Shown: positions 1 through 8,074, counted from the first letter of the stretch. The stretch: DNA of 14,329 bases from CAZEER01 sp964586315 (GCA_964586315.1 CAZPHE010000055.1:1-14329), one strand, 5' to 3'. Notes: generated by a model from the sequence alone, not told the origin. Translations and numbers: made by a program.

Positions 1-519
1 AATAAAAGCATTCCAACTCCAAACTGCCACAGGAAAATTAAATGCACTAATTACTCCTGTAATACCTAGTGGATGCCATTGCTCGTACATGCGATGATCT
101 TGTCTCTCGGAGTGCATTGTTTTTCCGTATAACATGCGAGACTGCCCTAATGCAAAATCTGCAATATCAATCATTTCTTGAACTTCACCATCACCTTCTT
201 GCTTAATTTTCCCCACTTCAAAAGCAACAAGGCTACCTAATGCATCTTTATAATCTCTAAGAGCATTACCTAGTTTTCTCACTAATTGACCTCTCTCTGG
301 TGTAGGGACTTTTCGCCAATGATTAAAAGCCTCAACTGATTCTTTAACTAGATTTTCATAATCATATTTATTACATTGAAATACGGAACCAATTAATTGT
401 CCCGTGCTAGGATTGTAAGAGTCTATTTGTCCGGCATCTTTCGTTTTAATCCAATTCTTTGGTCCCGAACTTGATCCTAAGTTTTCTTTATCTATCCCAA
501 GTGTTTTTAAAAAATCCAT
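1..519 (-). CDS. ALDH7-family aldehyde dehydrogenase (alpha-aminoadipic semialdehyde / piperideine-6-carboxylate dehydrogenase), N-terminal part
   Basis: This is the first 173 codons of an aldehyde dehydrogenase that runs off the left edge. It starts at ATG 519-517 and stays open to base 1. The protein begins MDFLKTLGIDKENLG and contains the stretches EVGKIKQEGDGEVQE, SRMLYGKTMHSER and EQWHPLGITGVISAFNFP. These align closely by eye with antiquitin/ALDH7 (EQWNPVGLVGIITAFNFP in the human enzyme), a family that oxidises alpha-aminoadipic semialdehyde to alpha-aminoadipate in lysine catabolism with NAD+. The catalytic Cys and Glu lie outside the window. The gene starts 2 nt after the stop of the upstream aminotransferase, so the two are almost certainly co-translated. 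An AAGG about 9 nt before the ATG, inside the end of the upstream gene, may serve as a weak ribosome site. Family assignment is firm; the exact substrate is inferred from family and neighbour. Confidence 0.88.
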   Translation of the reverse strand, partial: MDFLKTLGIDKENLGSSSGPKNWIKTKDAGQIDSYNPSTGQLIGSVFQCNKYDYENLVKESVEAFNHWRKVPTPERGQLVRKLGNALRDYKDALGSLVAFEVGKIKQEGDGEVQEMIDIADFALGQSRMLYGKTMHSERQDHRMYEQWHPLGITGVISAFNFPVAVWSWNAFI

Positions 520-521
520 AT

Positions 522-1853
522 TTATAAACCTTTTATGACTGATCTTATAGAATCAGATAAACGATCTATATGATCATTATTTATTGTTAACGCTGGAGCA
601 AGACGCACAGTTGAATGATGGGTCTCTTTTGCGTATACGCCATGATTTAACAATTCAACAGATACTTTGTGACCATCAAGAAATTTTTCATTATGCATCT
701 CAAATGCAGTAAGTAGTCCTTTACCTCTCACTTCTTTAACCTTATCCGGAAACTCACTTTTTATATCATTCAATTGATTTATTAAACGAGCCCCTTTGAT
801 TTTTGCATTTTCTGCGAGCTTTTCTTCTACCAATACTTTAATCGCATATGTACCCACAACCGATGCAAGCGGATATCCTCCAAATGTAGAGCCCTCACTA
901 CCAGGTGTCAAAACATTAATAACATCTTTACGTCCAGCTACAAAGGAAACAGGTAATATTCCACCACCAGCTGCTTTTCCACAACCCATGATATCAGGTT
1001 TGACCCCAAATAATTGATGGGCAAAATTTGCACCTGTTCTTCCAAAGCCAGTTTGCACTTCATCCATGGCTAATAGGATATTATGTTTTTTACATAGATT
1101 GGATACTTTTAAAAAATAATCGTCATCAGGCACAATAACACCAGCCTCTCCTTGAATTGGCTCTACCATAAAGGCAGCTATTCTATCACTTTTTTCATTG
1201 AGTAGTGATTCCAAAGCTTCAATATTATTGTAGGGAACCAATTCTATTCCTGGTACAAATGGGCCAAATCCATCTCTTGAAGCAAGATCGTCAGACATAG
1301 ATACAGCTGCAACAGATCTACCATGGAAATTACCTGTGGCTCCAACGATAATAGAATGATCGTCCTTTATCCCTTTTACATGATATCCCCACCGTCTACA
1401 AATTTTAAATGTCAGCTCCCAAGATTCTACTCCTGCGACTTTTGGTACTACCTTATCCATCTCAGTTATACTGGTTGATGCTAGTAAAAAAGCACTCATA
1501 TATTTATGCCTTATTGAACGTGGAACGGTAGGCAGTTTTTCTTCTTCTAAATGTTTAACAACTGCATCAACAATAGTTTTATTTAACTGTCCTTGATTTA
1601 CAGCAGAATAACAACACAGACCATCAATTAGCTCTGTTTCAATATATTTTTTAACGTCATCAGGATCTGGCCTTCTAGCCATAAGAGTAGATGAGTCTTT
1701 AACCTTTGATATAACAATATTCTCTAAAGGAGCATAGTTTTGCCCACCTTTTTCTTTTTCAATTTGTTCATGATCATCAGGAGTAAGATCGCCAATTCTT
1801 ATACCGTTTACAGATAGATCATCACCATATCCAATTATATTTATAGAATCCAT
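522..1853 (-). CDS. PLP-dependent class III aminotransferase, ornithine aminotransferase type (possible lysine 6-aminotransferase)
   Basis: A 443-residue fold-type I PLP enzyme that moves a terminal amino group to an oxo-acid. The class III signature is clear: FMVEPIQGEAG (228-238), MDEVQTGFGRTG (263-274, with Asp264 contacting the pyridine nitrogen) and CGKAAGGG, where Lys293 is the Schiff-base lysine. CYSAVNQG (81-88), GNFHGR (174-179), Glu236 and VRLAP (Arg417) match the substrate-site residues of ornithine aminotransferase (human Tyr85, Arg180, Glu235, Arg413). Next to an ALDH7 gene, conversion of L-lysine to aminoadipate semialdehyde is a reasonable alternative to ornithine; this is inference. 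Some usual motif residues differ: the PLP-phosphate region reads VAGVESWE instead of NTGVEAGE, and GGYPLA replaces GGNPLG. About 40 N-terminal residues have no obvious match. Start is ATG 1853 with no strong ribosome site. Confidence 0.87.
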   Translation of the reverse strand: MDSINIIGYGDDLSVNGIRIGDLTPDDHEQIEKEKGGQNYAPLENIVISKVKDSSTLMARRPDPDDVKKYIETELIDGLCCYSAVNQGQLNKTIVDAVVKHLEEEKLPTVPRSIRHKYMSAFLLASTSITEMDKVVPKVAGVESWELTFKICRRWGYHVKGIKDDHSIIVGATGNFHGRSVAAVSMSDDLASRDGFGPFVPGIELVPYNNIEALESLLNEKSDRIAAFMVEPIQGEAGVIVPDDDYFLKVSNLCKKHNILLAMDEVQTGFGRTGANFAHQLFGVKPDIMGCGKAAGGGILPVSFVAGRKDVINVLTPGSEGSTFGGYPLASVVGTYAIKVLVEEKLAENAKIKGARLINQLNDIKSEFPDKVKEVRGKGLLTAFEMHNEKFLDGHKVSVELLNHGVYAKETHHSTVRLAPALTINNDHIDRLSDSIRSVIKGL

Positions 1854-1935
1854 TTTTTAATCTTTAATTATTTATGAAAAAAAGCCCGGAAAGTTAAACA
1901 TGAATAGCTGAATCTATGATTATAAAAATCCAAAT

Positions 1936-3291
1936 TTATCTAGGCAATGGTTCATCAAGATCTGCAATAACAAATGCCATAATAGCCATGGCAGCTATAC
2001 ATTTATTAAAATCATTAAAATTGATTTTATCAAATGAATCAGCATTAGTATGATGATACCAAAAATATTTAGAATTATCTACTTTTAATGACATGACTGG
2101 TACACCTTTATCATTTAGTGGTGCTATATCTGCTGCCCTTCCTCCATCCGATAGATTATTTGCATTAATTGGTTTTAATAATTGATGAATTTCTTTGACA
2201 ATTTTCTTTGCAGCTTCACTTCCAGTGAAACCAAACCCTTTAGGAGCGAATACTCCACCATCAGATTCAATTGCCAATATATGTTGATCCATTTGATTCA
2301 TATACATATCACGATAAGCTTTATTTCCTCTTCCTCCGTTTTCTTCATTTGTCCACATAACACATCGAATGGTTCTTTTAGGTTTTAGTTGTAATTTTTT
2401 AATTAAACGTAATACTTCCCAAGCTGCTATACATCCACCAGCATCATCATGTGCCCCTTGTCCCACATCCCATGAATCTATATGTCCTCCAACTACTATT
2501 ATTTCTTCTGGATAAATAGACCCATCAATTTGAGCAATTACATTTCTTGACCAGCGATCTGCAATTGTTTTAGCATCCATTTTTAATTGTAAAGTAATTT
2601 TTTCCCCATTATTATATAATCTACCCAACATCATAGCATCTTCCATCGTTAATGCAGCATGAGGAATTTTCTTATACTTTTTATCATATGCCATTACTCC
2701 TGTATGGGGTGTATCCATAGACCAAGAGCCTATGGATCTAATGAGACTAGCAACAGCGCCATACTTTGCAGCTCTGCTTGCACCTGAATAACGATAATTA
2801 ACAGTCTCTCCATAAGTTGTAAATGGAACATTAAACAGAACTATTTTCCCTCGAATTTTATTTGATATTTTTTCTAATTCTTCATAATTATTCACAACAA
2901 CTACATCACCAATAATTCCTGATTTAGGTGTCCCGATGCTACCTCCCAATCCTAACATTGAAAGCTTTTTATTAAAGGGATGAATTAAAGTGACGGATTC
3001 GTTACCTCGTATCCAAACTGGTACTTTCACTCGCTGTCCTTGAATATTTTCAAAATCATCCTTTCTCATTTCTTTAAGAATCCAATTAATTGAATTTTCT
3101 AAATTTTTTGAACCACTTAGGCGCGGACCAAAAGAATCACATAAATGTGCAAGGCGTTTGTAAGCCGTACTATCATATAAAGTATTTTGTATTATTCGTG
3201 TTGCTATGGTTTGATACTTTTCATTAATAGGAGTTGAAGGCTTTAAGGATGAAATAAAAAATAGAAAAAGAAAAGAACGAATTATAATCAT
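1936..3291 (-). CDS. Exported M28-family zinc peptidase, carboxypeptidase Q (plasma glutamate carboxypeptidase) type
   Basis: A 451-residue secreted metallopeptidase. Residues 1-19 form a short hydrophobic signal peptide. Residues about 85-245 hold the lid/PA-like insert typical of this subfamily, and the catalytic domain follows. The co-catalytic zinc ligands are all visible: His270 in GGHIDSWDVGQGAHDD, bridging Asp282, the catalytic and ligand pair Glu316/Glu317 in TNEENGG, Asp344 in ESDGG, and His414 in WYHHTNADSFD. The WDVGQGAHDD and HHTNAD spacing follows human carboxypeptidase Q, which removes C-terminal residues from dipeptides. Length fits the family (about 450-480). It lies 73 nt downstream of rimK and 82 nt upstream of the aminotransferase, so it may belong to either unit or stand alone. 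A role in periplasmic peptide scavenging is inferred. Confidence 0.9.
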   Translation of the reverse strand: MIIIRSFLFLFFISSLKPSTPINEKYQTIATRIIQNTLYDSTAYKRLAHLCDSFGPRLSGSKNLENSINWILKEMRKDDFENIQGQRVKVPVWIRGNESVTLIHPFNKKLSMLGLGGSIGTPKSGIIGDVVVVNNYEELEKISNKIRGKIVLFNVPFTTYGETVNYRYSGASRAAKYGAVASLIRSIGSWSMDTPHTGVMAYDKKYKKIPHAALTMEDAMMLGRLYNNGEKITLQLKMDAKTIADRWSRNVIAQIDGSIYPEEIIVVGGHIDSWDVGQGAHDDAGGCIAAWEVLRLIKKLQLKPKRTIRCVMWTNEENGGRGNKAYRDMYMNQMDQHILAIESDGGVFAPKGFGFTGSEAAKKIVKEIHQLLKPINANNLSDGGRAADIAPLNDKGVPVMSLKVDNSKYFWYHHTNADSFDKINFNDFNKCIAAMAIMAFVIADLDEPLPR

Positions 3292-3364
3292 AATAGACCC
3301 ATAAATTTTATGTTGATTTATATAATTTAAATATATTTAATAAAAAAATTTTGTAATTATAAAA

Positions 3365-4252
3365 TTAATAATGTTGTTTTCTTTTTTTTGATTCAATAAA
3401 GGAAATAATTTCATTTGCTACATCAATTTTAGATGATGATTCTATGCCCTGAAGTCCAGGTGAAGAATTCACTTCTAATATTAGAGGGCCGCGATTAGAC
3501 CTCATAAAGTCTACTCCAGCTACAGAAAGACCTAAAACTTTGGTAGCATTCACAGAAATTTCTTTTTCTTCTGAAGTAATTTCTAAATTTTCAATTGCAC
3601 TGCCAAGATGGACATTTGAACGAAATTCACCTGTTGGTGCAGTTCTTTTCATAGATGCAACCACTTTATTACCAACGACAAATGCACGTATATCAGTTCC
3701 TGAAGATTCTTTAACAAATTCCTGGACCATTATATCTGCATCTAATTGTCTAAATGCACTCATTACAGATTCTGCAGCTTTTCTAGTTTCTGCCAGTACA
3801 ATACCCTGACCCTGAGTACCCTGAAGGAGCTTCATAATCAATGGACTACTGCCTACTGACTCTATCACTCCTTCAATGTCTTTAGTATGGCTAGCAAAAC
3901 CTGTTATTGGCATATTGATACCAGCTTGAGCTAAAATTTGCATTGATTTAAGTTTATCTCTTGAATTAGATATTGATACAGATGAATTGAGACAATAAGA
4001 TTGCATAGTTTCAAATTGTCGTACAACGGCTGTACCATAAAATGTATTGGATGCTCCAATTCTTGGTATTACAGCATCAGCTTTTCCAAGGGATTCACCA
4101 CCAAAATATACAGTTGGATTTTGAGATGTAATATTCATGTAGCAACGCATATAATCAATAACTCTAATTATATGACCTTTATTTGTTCCTGCTTCTACCA
4201 ATCTGCTTGTCGAATATAGATTTTTATTGCGAGAAAGAATGAAAATATTCAT
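3365..4252 (-). CDS. rimK: RimK, ribosomal protein S6 alpha-L-glutamate ligase
   Basis: A 295-residue ATP-grasp ligase nearly collinear with E. coli RimK (300 residues), which adds glutamates to the C-terminus of ribosomal protein S6 and can make poly-alpha-glutamate. The N-terminal domain carries ILSRNKNLYS (4-13) and DAVIPRIG (59-66). The ATP-grasp part shows Lys141 and the glycine loop QGTQGQG (144-150), VQEF (176-179), GTDIRAFVVG (185-194), and the metal-binding Asp248, Glu260 and Asn262 in AGVDFM and ILEVNSSPGL. These metal residues sit at the same numbers as in E. coli. Translation starts at ATG 4252, only 4 nt after the stop of rimB, which supports a functional pair. No reason to doubt activity from sequence. 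Confidence 0.95.
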   Translation of the reverse strand: MNIFILSRNKNLYSTSRLVEAGTNKGHIIRVIDYMRCYMNITSQNPTVYFGGESLGKADAVIPRIGASNTFYGTAVVRQFETMQSYCLNSSVSISNSRDKLKSMQILAQAGINMPITGFASHTKDIEGVIESVGSSPLIMKLLQGTQGQGIVLAETRKAAESVMSAFRQLDADIMVQEFVKESSGTDIRAFVVGNKVVASMKRTAPTGEFRSNVHLGSAIENLEITSEEKEISVNATKVLGLSVAGVDFMRSNRGPLILEVNSSPGLQGIESSSKIDVANEIISFIESKKRKQHY

Positions 4253-4256
4253 TATT

Positions 4257-4721
4257 TTAATTACTACTTTTACTAGTCAAATATGATTTATGAGAATGAA
4301 TTATATGTTTTTTTTTTAAACTATTTCTTCCAATTAGCATTGGATAAGTCATTCCACTCCGTCTTGATAATGTAATTTCTGTATACCATGATTCTTTACC
4401 TAATTTAATTTTAATTTTGATAACAGGTCTAATTTCAGAATCACCAAAAGAATTAGTAATTCTTTTATAATATAAAAGTTTACTATCTATGAAAACGCAA
4501 TTTTTTGATTGGTATATTCTAAATTTTATACGGCTAAGTCCATTCTTCTTATATTTCTTAATATGCGTTGAATGTATAGAAGAAGTTCTCGCACCCGTAT
4601 CTATTTTTGCTTTGATTGGAAAATCATTATATAAAGGAAGGTAGACCCATTCCCTCCAACCTAAAGGGGTTAATTTCCTGCTAATATTTTTTGATTTTTG
4701 CTTTATTAACGTTTTAGTCAT
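4257..4721 (-). CDS. rimB: RimB-like retropepsin-fold protease (ATP-dependent zinc protease family, PF05618)
   Basis: A 154-residue basic protein of the family annotated as ATP-dependent zinc protease, which has a retropepsin-like fold. Near the N-terminus GWREWVYLP leads into KAKIDTGARTSSIH, where DTGA is the aspartic-protease-type active-site motif (Asp at residue 41). The second half has GDSEIRPV and the C-terminal signature YPMLIGRNSL. Family members sit beside rimK in several bacteria, and the Pseudomonas homologue, RimB, is reported to act with RimK on S6 glutamylation. Here rimK follows by 4 nt. I take ATG 4721 as the start; a TTG one codon upstream (4724) is also possible. The two-CBS protein gene ends 41 nt upstream, making a three-gene unit likely. 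The N-terminal 15 residues are Lys-rich and unmatched. Confidence 0.85.
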   Translation of the reverse strand: MTKTLIKQKSKNISRKLTPLGWREWVYLPLYNDFPIKAKIDTGARTSSIHSTHIKKYKKNGLSRIKFRIYQSKNCVFIDSKLLYYKRITNSFGDSEIRPVIKIKIKLGKESWYTEITLSRRSGMTYPMLIGRNSLKKKHIIHSHKSYLTSKSSN

Positions 4722-4762
4722 CAAGAAAAAAATTGATGATAATGGGATAAAAAATTAAAAGT

Positions 4763-5314
4763 CTAACCGCCTTCTTGTTTATTTGAATCTATAATTCTAT
4801 CTATAGGCGGAAGATTTATGATCTCTCGACTGAAATAATCTGCAATAGTAGAAATAATATTGTTTATACTAATAAGACCAACTGGTGCCATACTATCATC
4901 TAAAATAGGGACATGTCTAAAACCACCAACATGCATTTTATTTAAAGCATAAGCAATAGGGTCTTCAGGCGAAAGATATTCAGGATTTTCTGTCATAATC
5001 TCATCAACAGTGACTAGATCTAAATCAAAACCTTTTCCTGTTACTTTAAGTAAGATATCTCTTTCAGTTAGAATTCCTATTAAAGATTCATTTTCAATTA
5101 TGAGTAAACAGTTTTGTTGCTCCTTTTGAAGTAGTTTTAATGCATTTTTTAAACTAGTCCCTGTTTCAGATACTAAAGGAGTTGATAAACCAAGACTAGA
5201 AATGGAATCTTGAATTTTAACTGCGGATGTCATATCCGTATCTGTATCAAAAGTTTCAAATGCTTCATACCATTCATCATTGTCATCAAAATTGTTTTGA
5301 AATTCACTATTCAT
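4763..5314 (-). CDS. Two-CBS-domain protein
   Basis: A 183-residue soluble protein with a tandem CBS pair, a module that usually binds adenine nucleotides and senses energy state. Counting from the chosen start, residues 1-30 are very acidic (DDNDEWYEAFETFDTDTD). CBS1 spans about 45-100 with LIGILTERDILLK (78-90), and CBS2 about 105-165 with GFRHVPILDD (131-140) and VGLISINNII. There is no attached enzyme or transporter domain, so it probably regulates a partner. An in-frame TTG at 5353 would add 13 residues, but its AAGG sits directly against the codon and the extension looks unrelated, so I prefer ATG 5314. The gene leads the rimB-rimK cluster, which suggests, without proof, nucleotide-dependent control of that system. 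Its promoter should lie in the AT-rich gap upstream. Confidence 0.88.
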   Translation of the reverse strand: MNSEFQNNFDDNDEWYEAFETFDTDTDMTSAVKIQDSISSLGLSTPLVSETGTSLKNALKLLQKEQQNCLLIIENESLIGILTERDILLKVTGKGFDLDLVTVDEIMTENPEYLSPEDPIAYALNKMHVGGFRHVPILDDSMAPVGLISINNIISTIADYFSREIINLPPIDRIIDSNKQEGG

Positions 5315-5768
5315 AATTAAGAATATATTAGACAAGTTATTCAAAAAGAACAACCTTAATTATTAACTATAACAATTACTATAAATCAACGTTTATGAAT
5401 ACAAAACCTTTTTTAAAAAATATAGAACTGAGAATTTTAGAGTATTGTATTTATAATTTTCAATGCAATCCAGATTTGTATATCTATTAAGAAAAAAATG
5501 GTCACTAGTTTTGGGTCTAAAAGAAAGAAAATCGGGAAATTATATTATTCTTGGATTATTCTATATATATAATCAAACTTATTGTACTACATTGAATTTA
5601 TAAACATCTATATAAGTTTGATATTAAAAGTGATATATCAGCATATATCAAAAAAGTATTTATCATTCCAATTTCATTTAGGGGTAGTCTAAAGTATATT
5701 TATATTGTCAATCATAAATTATAAAAAGTAGAATACTTTACCCATTATTTAGAACAGGTAAAAAATAG
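5315..5768. other. AT-rich gene-free region upstream of the CBS-rimB-rimK cluster
   Basis: I find no convincing gene in these 454 bases on either strand. All six frames are cut by stops; the longest open stretch is a 46-codon plus-strand frame at 5463-5603 with no ribosome site and no recognisable motif. The region should hold the promoter for the minus-strand CBS-rimB-rimK genes and the 3' end of the DedA-type gene transcript. It contains the inverted repeat at 5631-5650. A looser pair, GGGTA...AAAGTAT near 5682-5697 against ATACTTTACCC at 5733-5743, could fold downstream of the DedA-type gene but has a long loop and no clear T tract. Confidence 0.5.
5631..5650. repeat. Perfect 8-bp inverted repeat (operator-like)
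   Basis: TGATATAT (5631-5638) and ATATATCA (5643-5650) are perfect reverse complements around a 4-base CAGC spacer. The symmetry and size resemble a dimeric regulator's operator or a small hairpin. It lies 317 bases before the CBS gene start, rather far for simple repression of that gene. In DNA this AT-rich, arms of A and T arise easily by chance, so function is unproven. Confidence 0.35.
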
Positions 5769-6383
5769 TTAAAAAACAATTTTGATCAAAAAAAATCCTC
5801 CAAAAAATAATACTGTAAAAATAAATGCTAAAAGATTAAAATATTTATCAATAAATTTATGTATTGGCTCACCATATTTTTTTATTAAACATGCAACAAT
5901 AAAAAATCGTGCACTTCTACTTATTGTACTAGCAAATAGGAACAAAGAAAATTGAATTTTAAAAGCACCTGCGCTTATAGTAAAAAGTTTAAAGGGTATA
6001 GGAGTAAATCCAGCGGTGAAAATGATCATGAAATTATATGTATCATATAACTTTTTTATATTATTGAATGAATCTTGTGTAAAACCTGGGATATGTTTAA
6101 AAAAAATATTTGCAAAAGATGAATATGTATTAGGTTCATCCCACCAAACCCATGTACCTAATCCATAACCTAAGATAGCACCAAGTATTGAAGCAAAACT
6201 GCAAATACTGGCAAAGAATAATGCTCGCTCTCGTTTCCCAAGAGATAGGGGTATTAAAAGAGTATCAGGCGGAATTGGAAAAAATGATGCTTCGGAAAAT
6301 GAAATAAGACCAAGTGCCGTAGGACCAGAGGGTTTATTTGACCATGATAAAACCCAATCATACAGTTTTCTTATAATTTTCAT
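5769..6383 (-). CDS. DedA/VTT-domain inner-membrane protein, YqaA type
   Basis: A 204-residue polytopic membrane protein of the SNARE-associated/VTT (DedA) family, some members of which scramble or flip lipids such as undecaprenyl phosphate or phosphatidylethanolamine. The first re-entrant region holds FSEASFFPIPPDTLLIPL (29-46) and the second AGFTPIPFKLFTISAG (124-139), the paired helix-breaking motifs of the family. Membrane segments are visible at about 54-80, 144-168 and 181-202. The YqaA-like short form (about 190-200 residues) fits the length. The ATG at 6383 directly abuts the TAA of the upstream lipoprotein gene (6386-6384), so translation is probably coupled. Together with the upstream DUF2914 and glycosidase-like genes it looks like an envelope operon; the substrate is unknown. 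Confidence 0.87.
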   Translation of the reverse strand: MKIIRKLYDWVLSWSNKPSGPTALGLISFSEASFFPIPPDTLLIPLSLGKRERALFFASICSFASILGAILGYGLGTWVWWDEPNTYSSFANIFFKHIPGFTQDSFNNIKKLYDTYNFMIIFTAGFTPIPFKLFTISAGAFKIQFSLFLFASTISRSARFFIVACLIKKYGEPIHKFIDKYFNLLAFIFTVLFFGGFFLIKIVF

Positions 6384-7358
6384 TTAAATTTTTTTGTAAA
6401 ATATTGCAATGGCAGACATCACTTCTCTTTGATTAGTACGACCTGATGGTCTGTTAAGAAGTCTACTATCCGCAACTATAGCACTAGAGCCACCGCCATC
6501 AAGATTTAGTGCTTCAATACAATTAAATTCCTTCATCATAATTGCTAATTCTTCAAGATATACGCCACGACTATCAACTTGTCTTCCATCAACTACCATT
6601 AAGATTAATTCATTATCATTTGTATATCCTACTGCTGATCGAGGTTGAACACCAGCCACAGGAGTGTTAAAAAATACCTCGTCAATTAATGTTAAATCAA
6701 TTTCCCCATTAGATATCAAAACTGGACCAGCATGGATTGCATCACGAACATCCCAATAACTTCCAGTACTAAATGGAATAGAATCACTTGAAAATCCAGG
6801 GCGATTACCCAAAGGACGTTTCCATTCAAAAATTGAATCATTACGCGTAGATGACCATGCTATATCAACAAATCCATTATGTTTAACACCAAAAGCACCT
6901 CTAGAAATAAAATATTTTTTAGAATCTCTATATACTGAGTGGCTTGCTGGTTCTTCTAAATTATCCATAGTTTTTAATAAACCAACATGTTGTGACGGAA
7001 TCTTATTAGAATTAAAATATCCACCATTAATAACAATTCTAGCTCCAGTTAATTCTAAAAATTGTAATGGCGTTTCTTTTCTATCTTTATCTTCAGAGGA
7101 GAGAATTCTAACTGAAATATTTCTGTTAGAAAGATCAATTTTGGCTACCCAAGCTTTTAAAGGAATTTTTTTATTTGTACCTACAAATAAATTTATCCCT
7201 TCAGGTAAATCAAGATTAAATTGTGTCCAATTGATTGGAATAGTTTCTTTTTTAATTACTCCACCACATGAGAATAAAATAAAAAATAAAATTAAATATA
7301 CCTTTCTAGGATCAATTTTTATTAGATGATTTATTAATTTTGAATTTTTTTGAACCAA
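6384..7358 (-). CDS. Phosphodiester-glycosidase (NAGPA-domain) lipoprotein
   Basis: A 324-residue exported protein with a phosphodiester glycosidase/NAGPA domain (PF09992), a family named for the lysosomal enzyme that uncovers mannose-6-phosphate and found in bacterial envelope and polysaccharide contexts. Residues about 20-31 are a lipobox-type signal (LILFFILFSC, lipidated Cys31), so it should be a lipoprotein. Conserved blocks are VINGGYF (109-115), HAGPVLI (209-215), VQPRSAVGY (237-245), LMVVDGR (253-259) and LNLDGGGSS (284-292), which form the active site in the family. The start used is TTG 7358, which overlaps the upstream gene by 47 bases; no ATG, GTG or TTG lies between it and the lipobox, so the start is the least certain part. 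Coupled translation with the upstream gene is likely. The natural substrate here is unknown. Confidence 0.87.
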   Translation of the reverse strand: MVQKNSKLINHLIKIDPRKVYLILFFILFSCGGVIKKETIPINWTQFNLDLPEGINLFVGTNKKIPLKAWVAKIDLSNRNISVRILSSEDKDRKETPLQFLELTGARIVINGGYFNSNKIPSQHVGLLKTMDNLEEPASHSVYRDSKKYFISRGAFGVKHNGFVDIAWSSTRNDSIFEWKRPLGNRPGFSSDSIPFSTGSYWDVRDAIHAGPVLISNGEIDLTLIDEVFFNTPVAGVQPRSAVGYTNDNELILMVVDGRQVDSRGVYLEELAIMMKEFNCIEALNLDGGGSSAIVADSRLLNRPSGRTNQREVMSAIAIFYKKI

Positions 7359-8016
7359 TTATTGTTCCATTTTGGTTTTGGACATCAACTCTCCAACTAC
7401 CAACCTGATAGGGTAATATAGTTTTTTTTGTCCAAGATCTGTATGATTTAGATTTTTTGACATTGTATCGAACCTGTGTCATAATTTGATTTTCATAATA
7501 CCATACATGTTTTGCCTCTTTTTTTTGACCTAAATTTTGGATTTTAGTATAACAGTAGAGTGAATCAACTGTATTTGGGAATACTGTGTCAAAACCTATC
7601 GGCCTTCTATTCTTAATACCCTTACAAATTTTTATATCTATTAATACTAAGTTGTTTTCCTTCTTTTTAATAATTCCTGTTGTCTTTTTTTCTTCTTTGA
7701 TGATACTTGGTATTTTTTCCTTTTTTTGTATTGGCTCTTTTTCTTTTAGATTGGATACTTCCTTTTTAAGAATTTTCTTTTCATTTTTTTTTATAACTTT
7801 ATTTTTTATTAATTGGGAATCTTCCTTTTCTTTTAAAGGGTTATTCAAATCTATTGGATTAGCTTCTATTTTTTCTGTTGGTTTATATTCTATAAATAAC
7901 AAAAAAATATAGATAATAAACAAAGGGAATGAAGCCATAGGGACCTTCATTTTAAATGTAAATCCAATCAAAATAAAAAGGGTTAATGTTATAGAAATAA
8001 ATTCCAAGGGAGTCAT
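7312..8016 (-). CDS. Membrane-anchored DUF2914 protein
   Basis: A 234-residue protein with three parts. Residues 5-43 form two hydrophobic membrane segments. Residues about 48-121 are a Lys/Glu-rich low-complexity linker that may span the periplasm or form a coiled coil. Residues about 125-228 match the DUF2914 fold (PF11141), with YCYTKIQNLG (154-163), HVWYYENQ (170-177), SWTKKTILP (194-202) and GSWRVDV (206-212); the W/Y-rich beta strands are typical. The function of DUF2914 is not established. It starts at ATG 8016 and ends in TGA, overlapping the phosphodiester-glycosidase gene by 47 bases. The pairing suggests a shared envelope role. The A-rich linker codons make the plus-strand complement look open, but that is a shadow. 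Confidence 0.82.
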   Translation of the reverse strand: MTPLEFISITLTLFILIGFTFKMKVPMASFPLFIIYIFLLFIEYKPTEKIEANPIDLNNPLKEKEDSQLIKNKVIKKNEKKILKKEVSNLKEKEPIQKKEKIPSIIKEEKKTTGIIKKKENNLVLIDIKICKGIKNRRPIGFDTVFPNTVDSLYCYTKIQNLGQKKEAKHVWYYENQIMTQVRYNVKKSKSYRSWTKKTILPYQVGSWRVDVQNQNGTIIGSKKFKINKSSNKN

Positions 8017-8074
8017 ATTATTCTTACTCTATCTCCAATAAAAATATATTTTATTCAATTATTTAATTTTAAAC

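Noticed and set aside
4763..5353. Longer CBS protein starting at TTG 5353
   Set aside because: The extra 13 residues have no counterpart, the purine run touches the TTG directly, and an ATG lies at 5314.
5463..5603. 46-residue plus-strand small ORF (MQSRFVYLLRKKW...)
   Set aside because: No ribosome site, opposite strand to all neighbours, no family resemblance, and such lengths are expected by chance.
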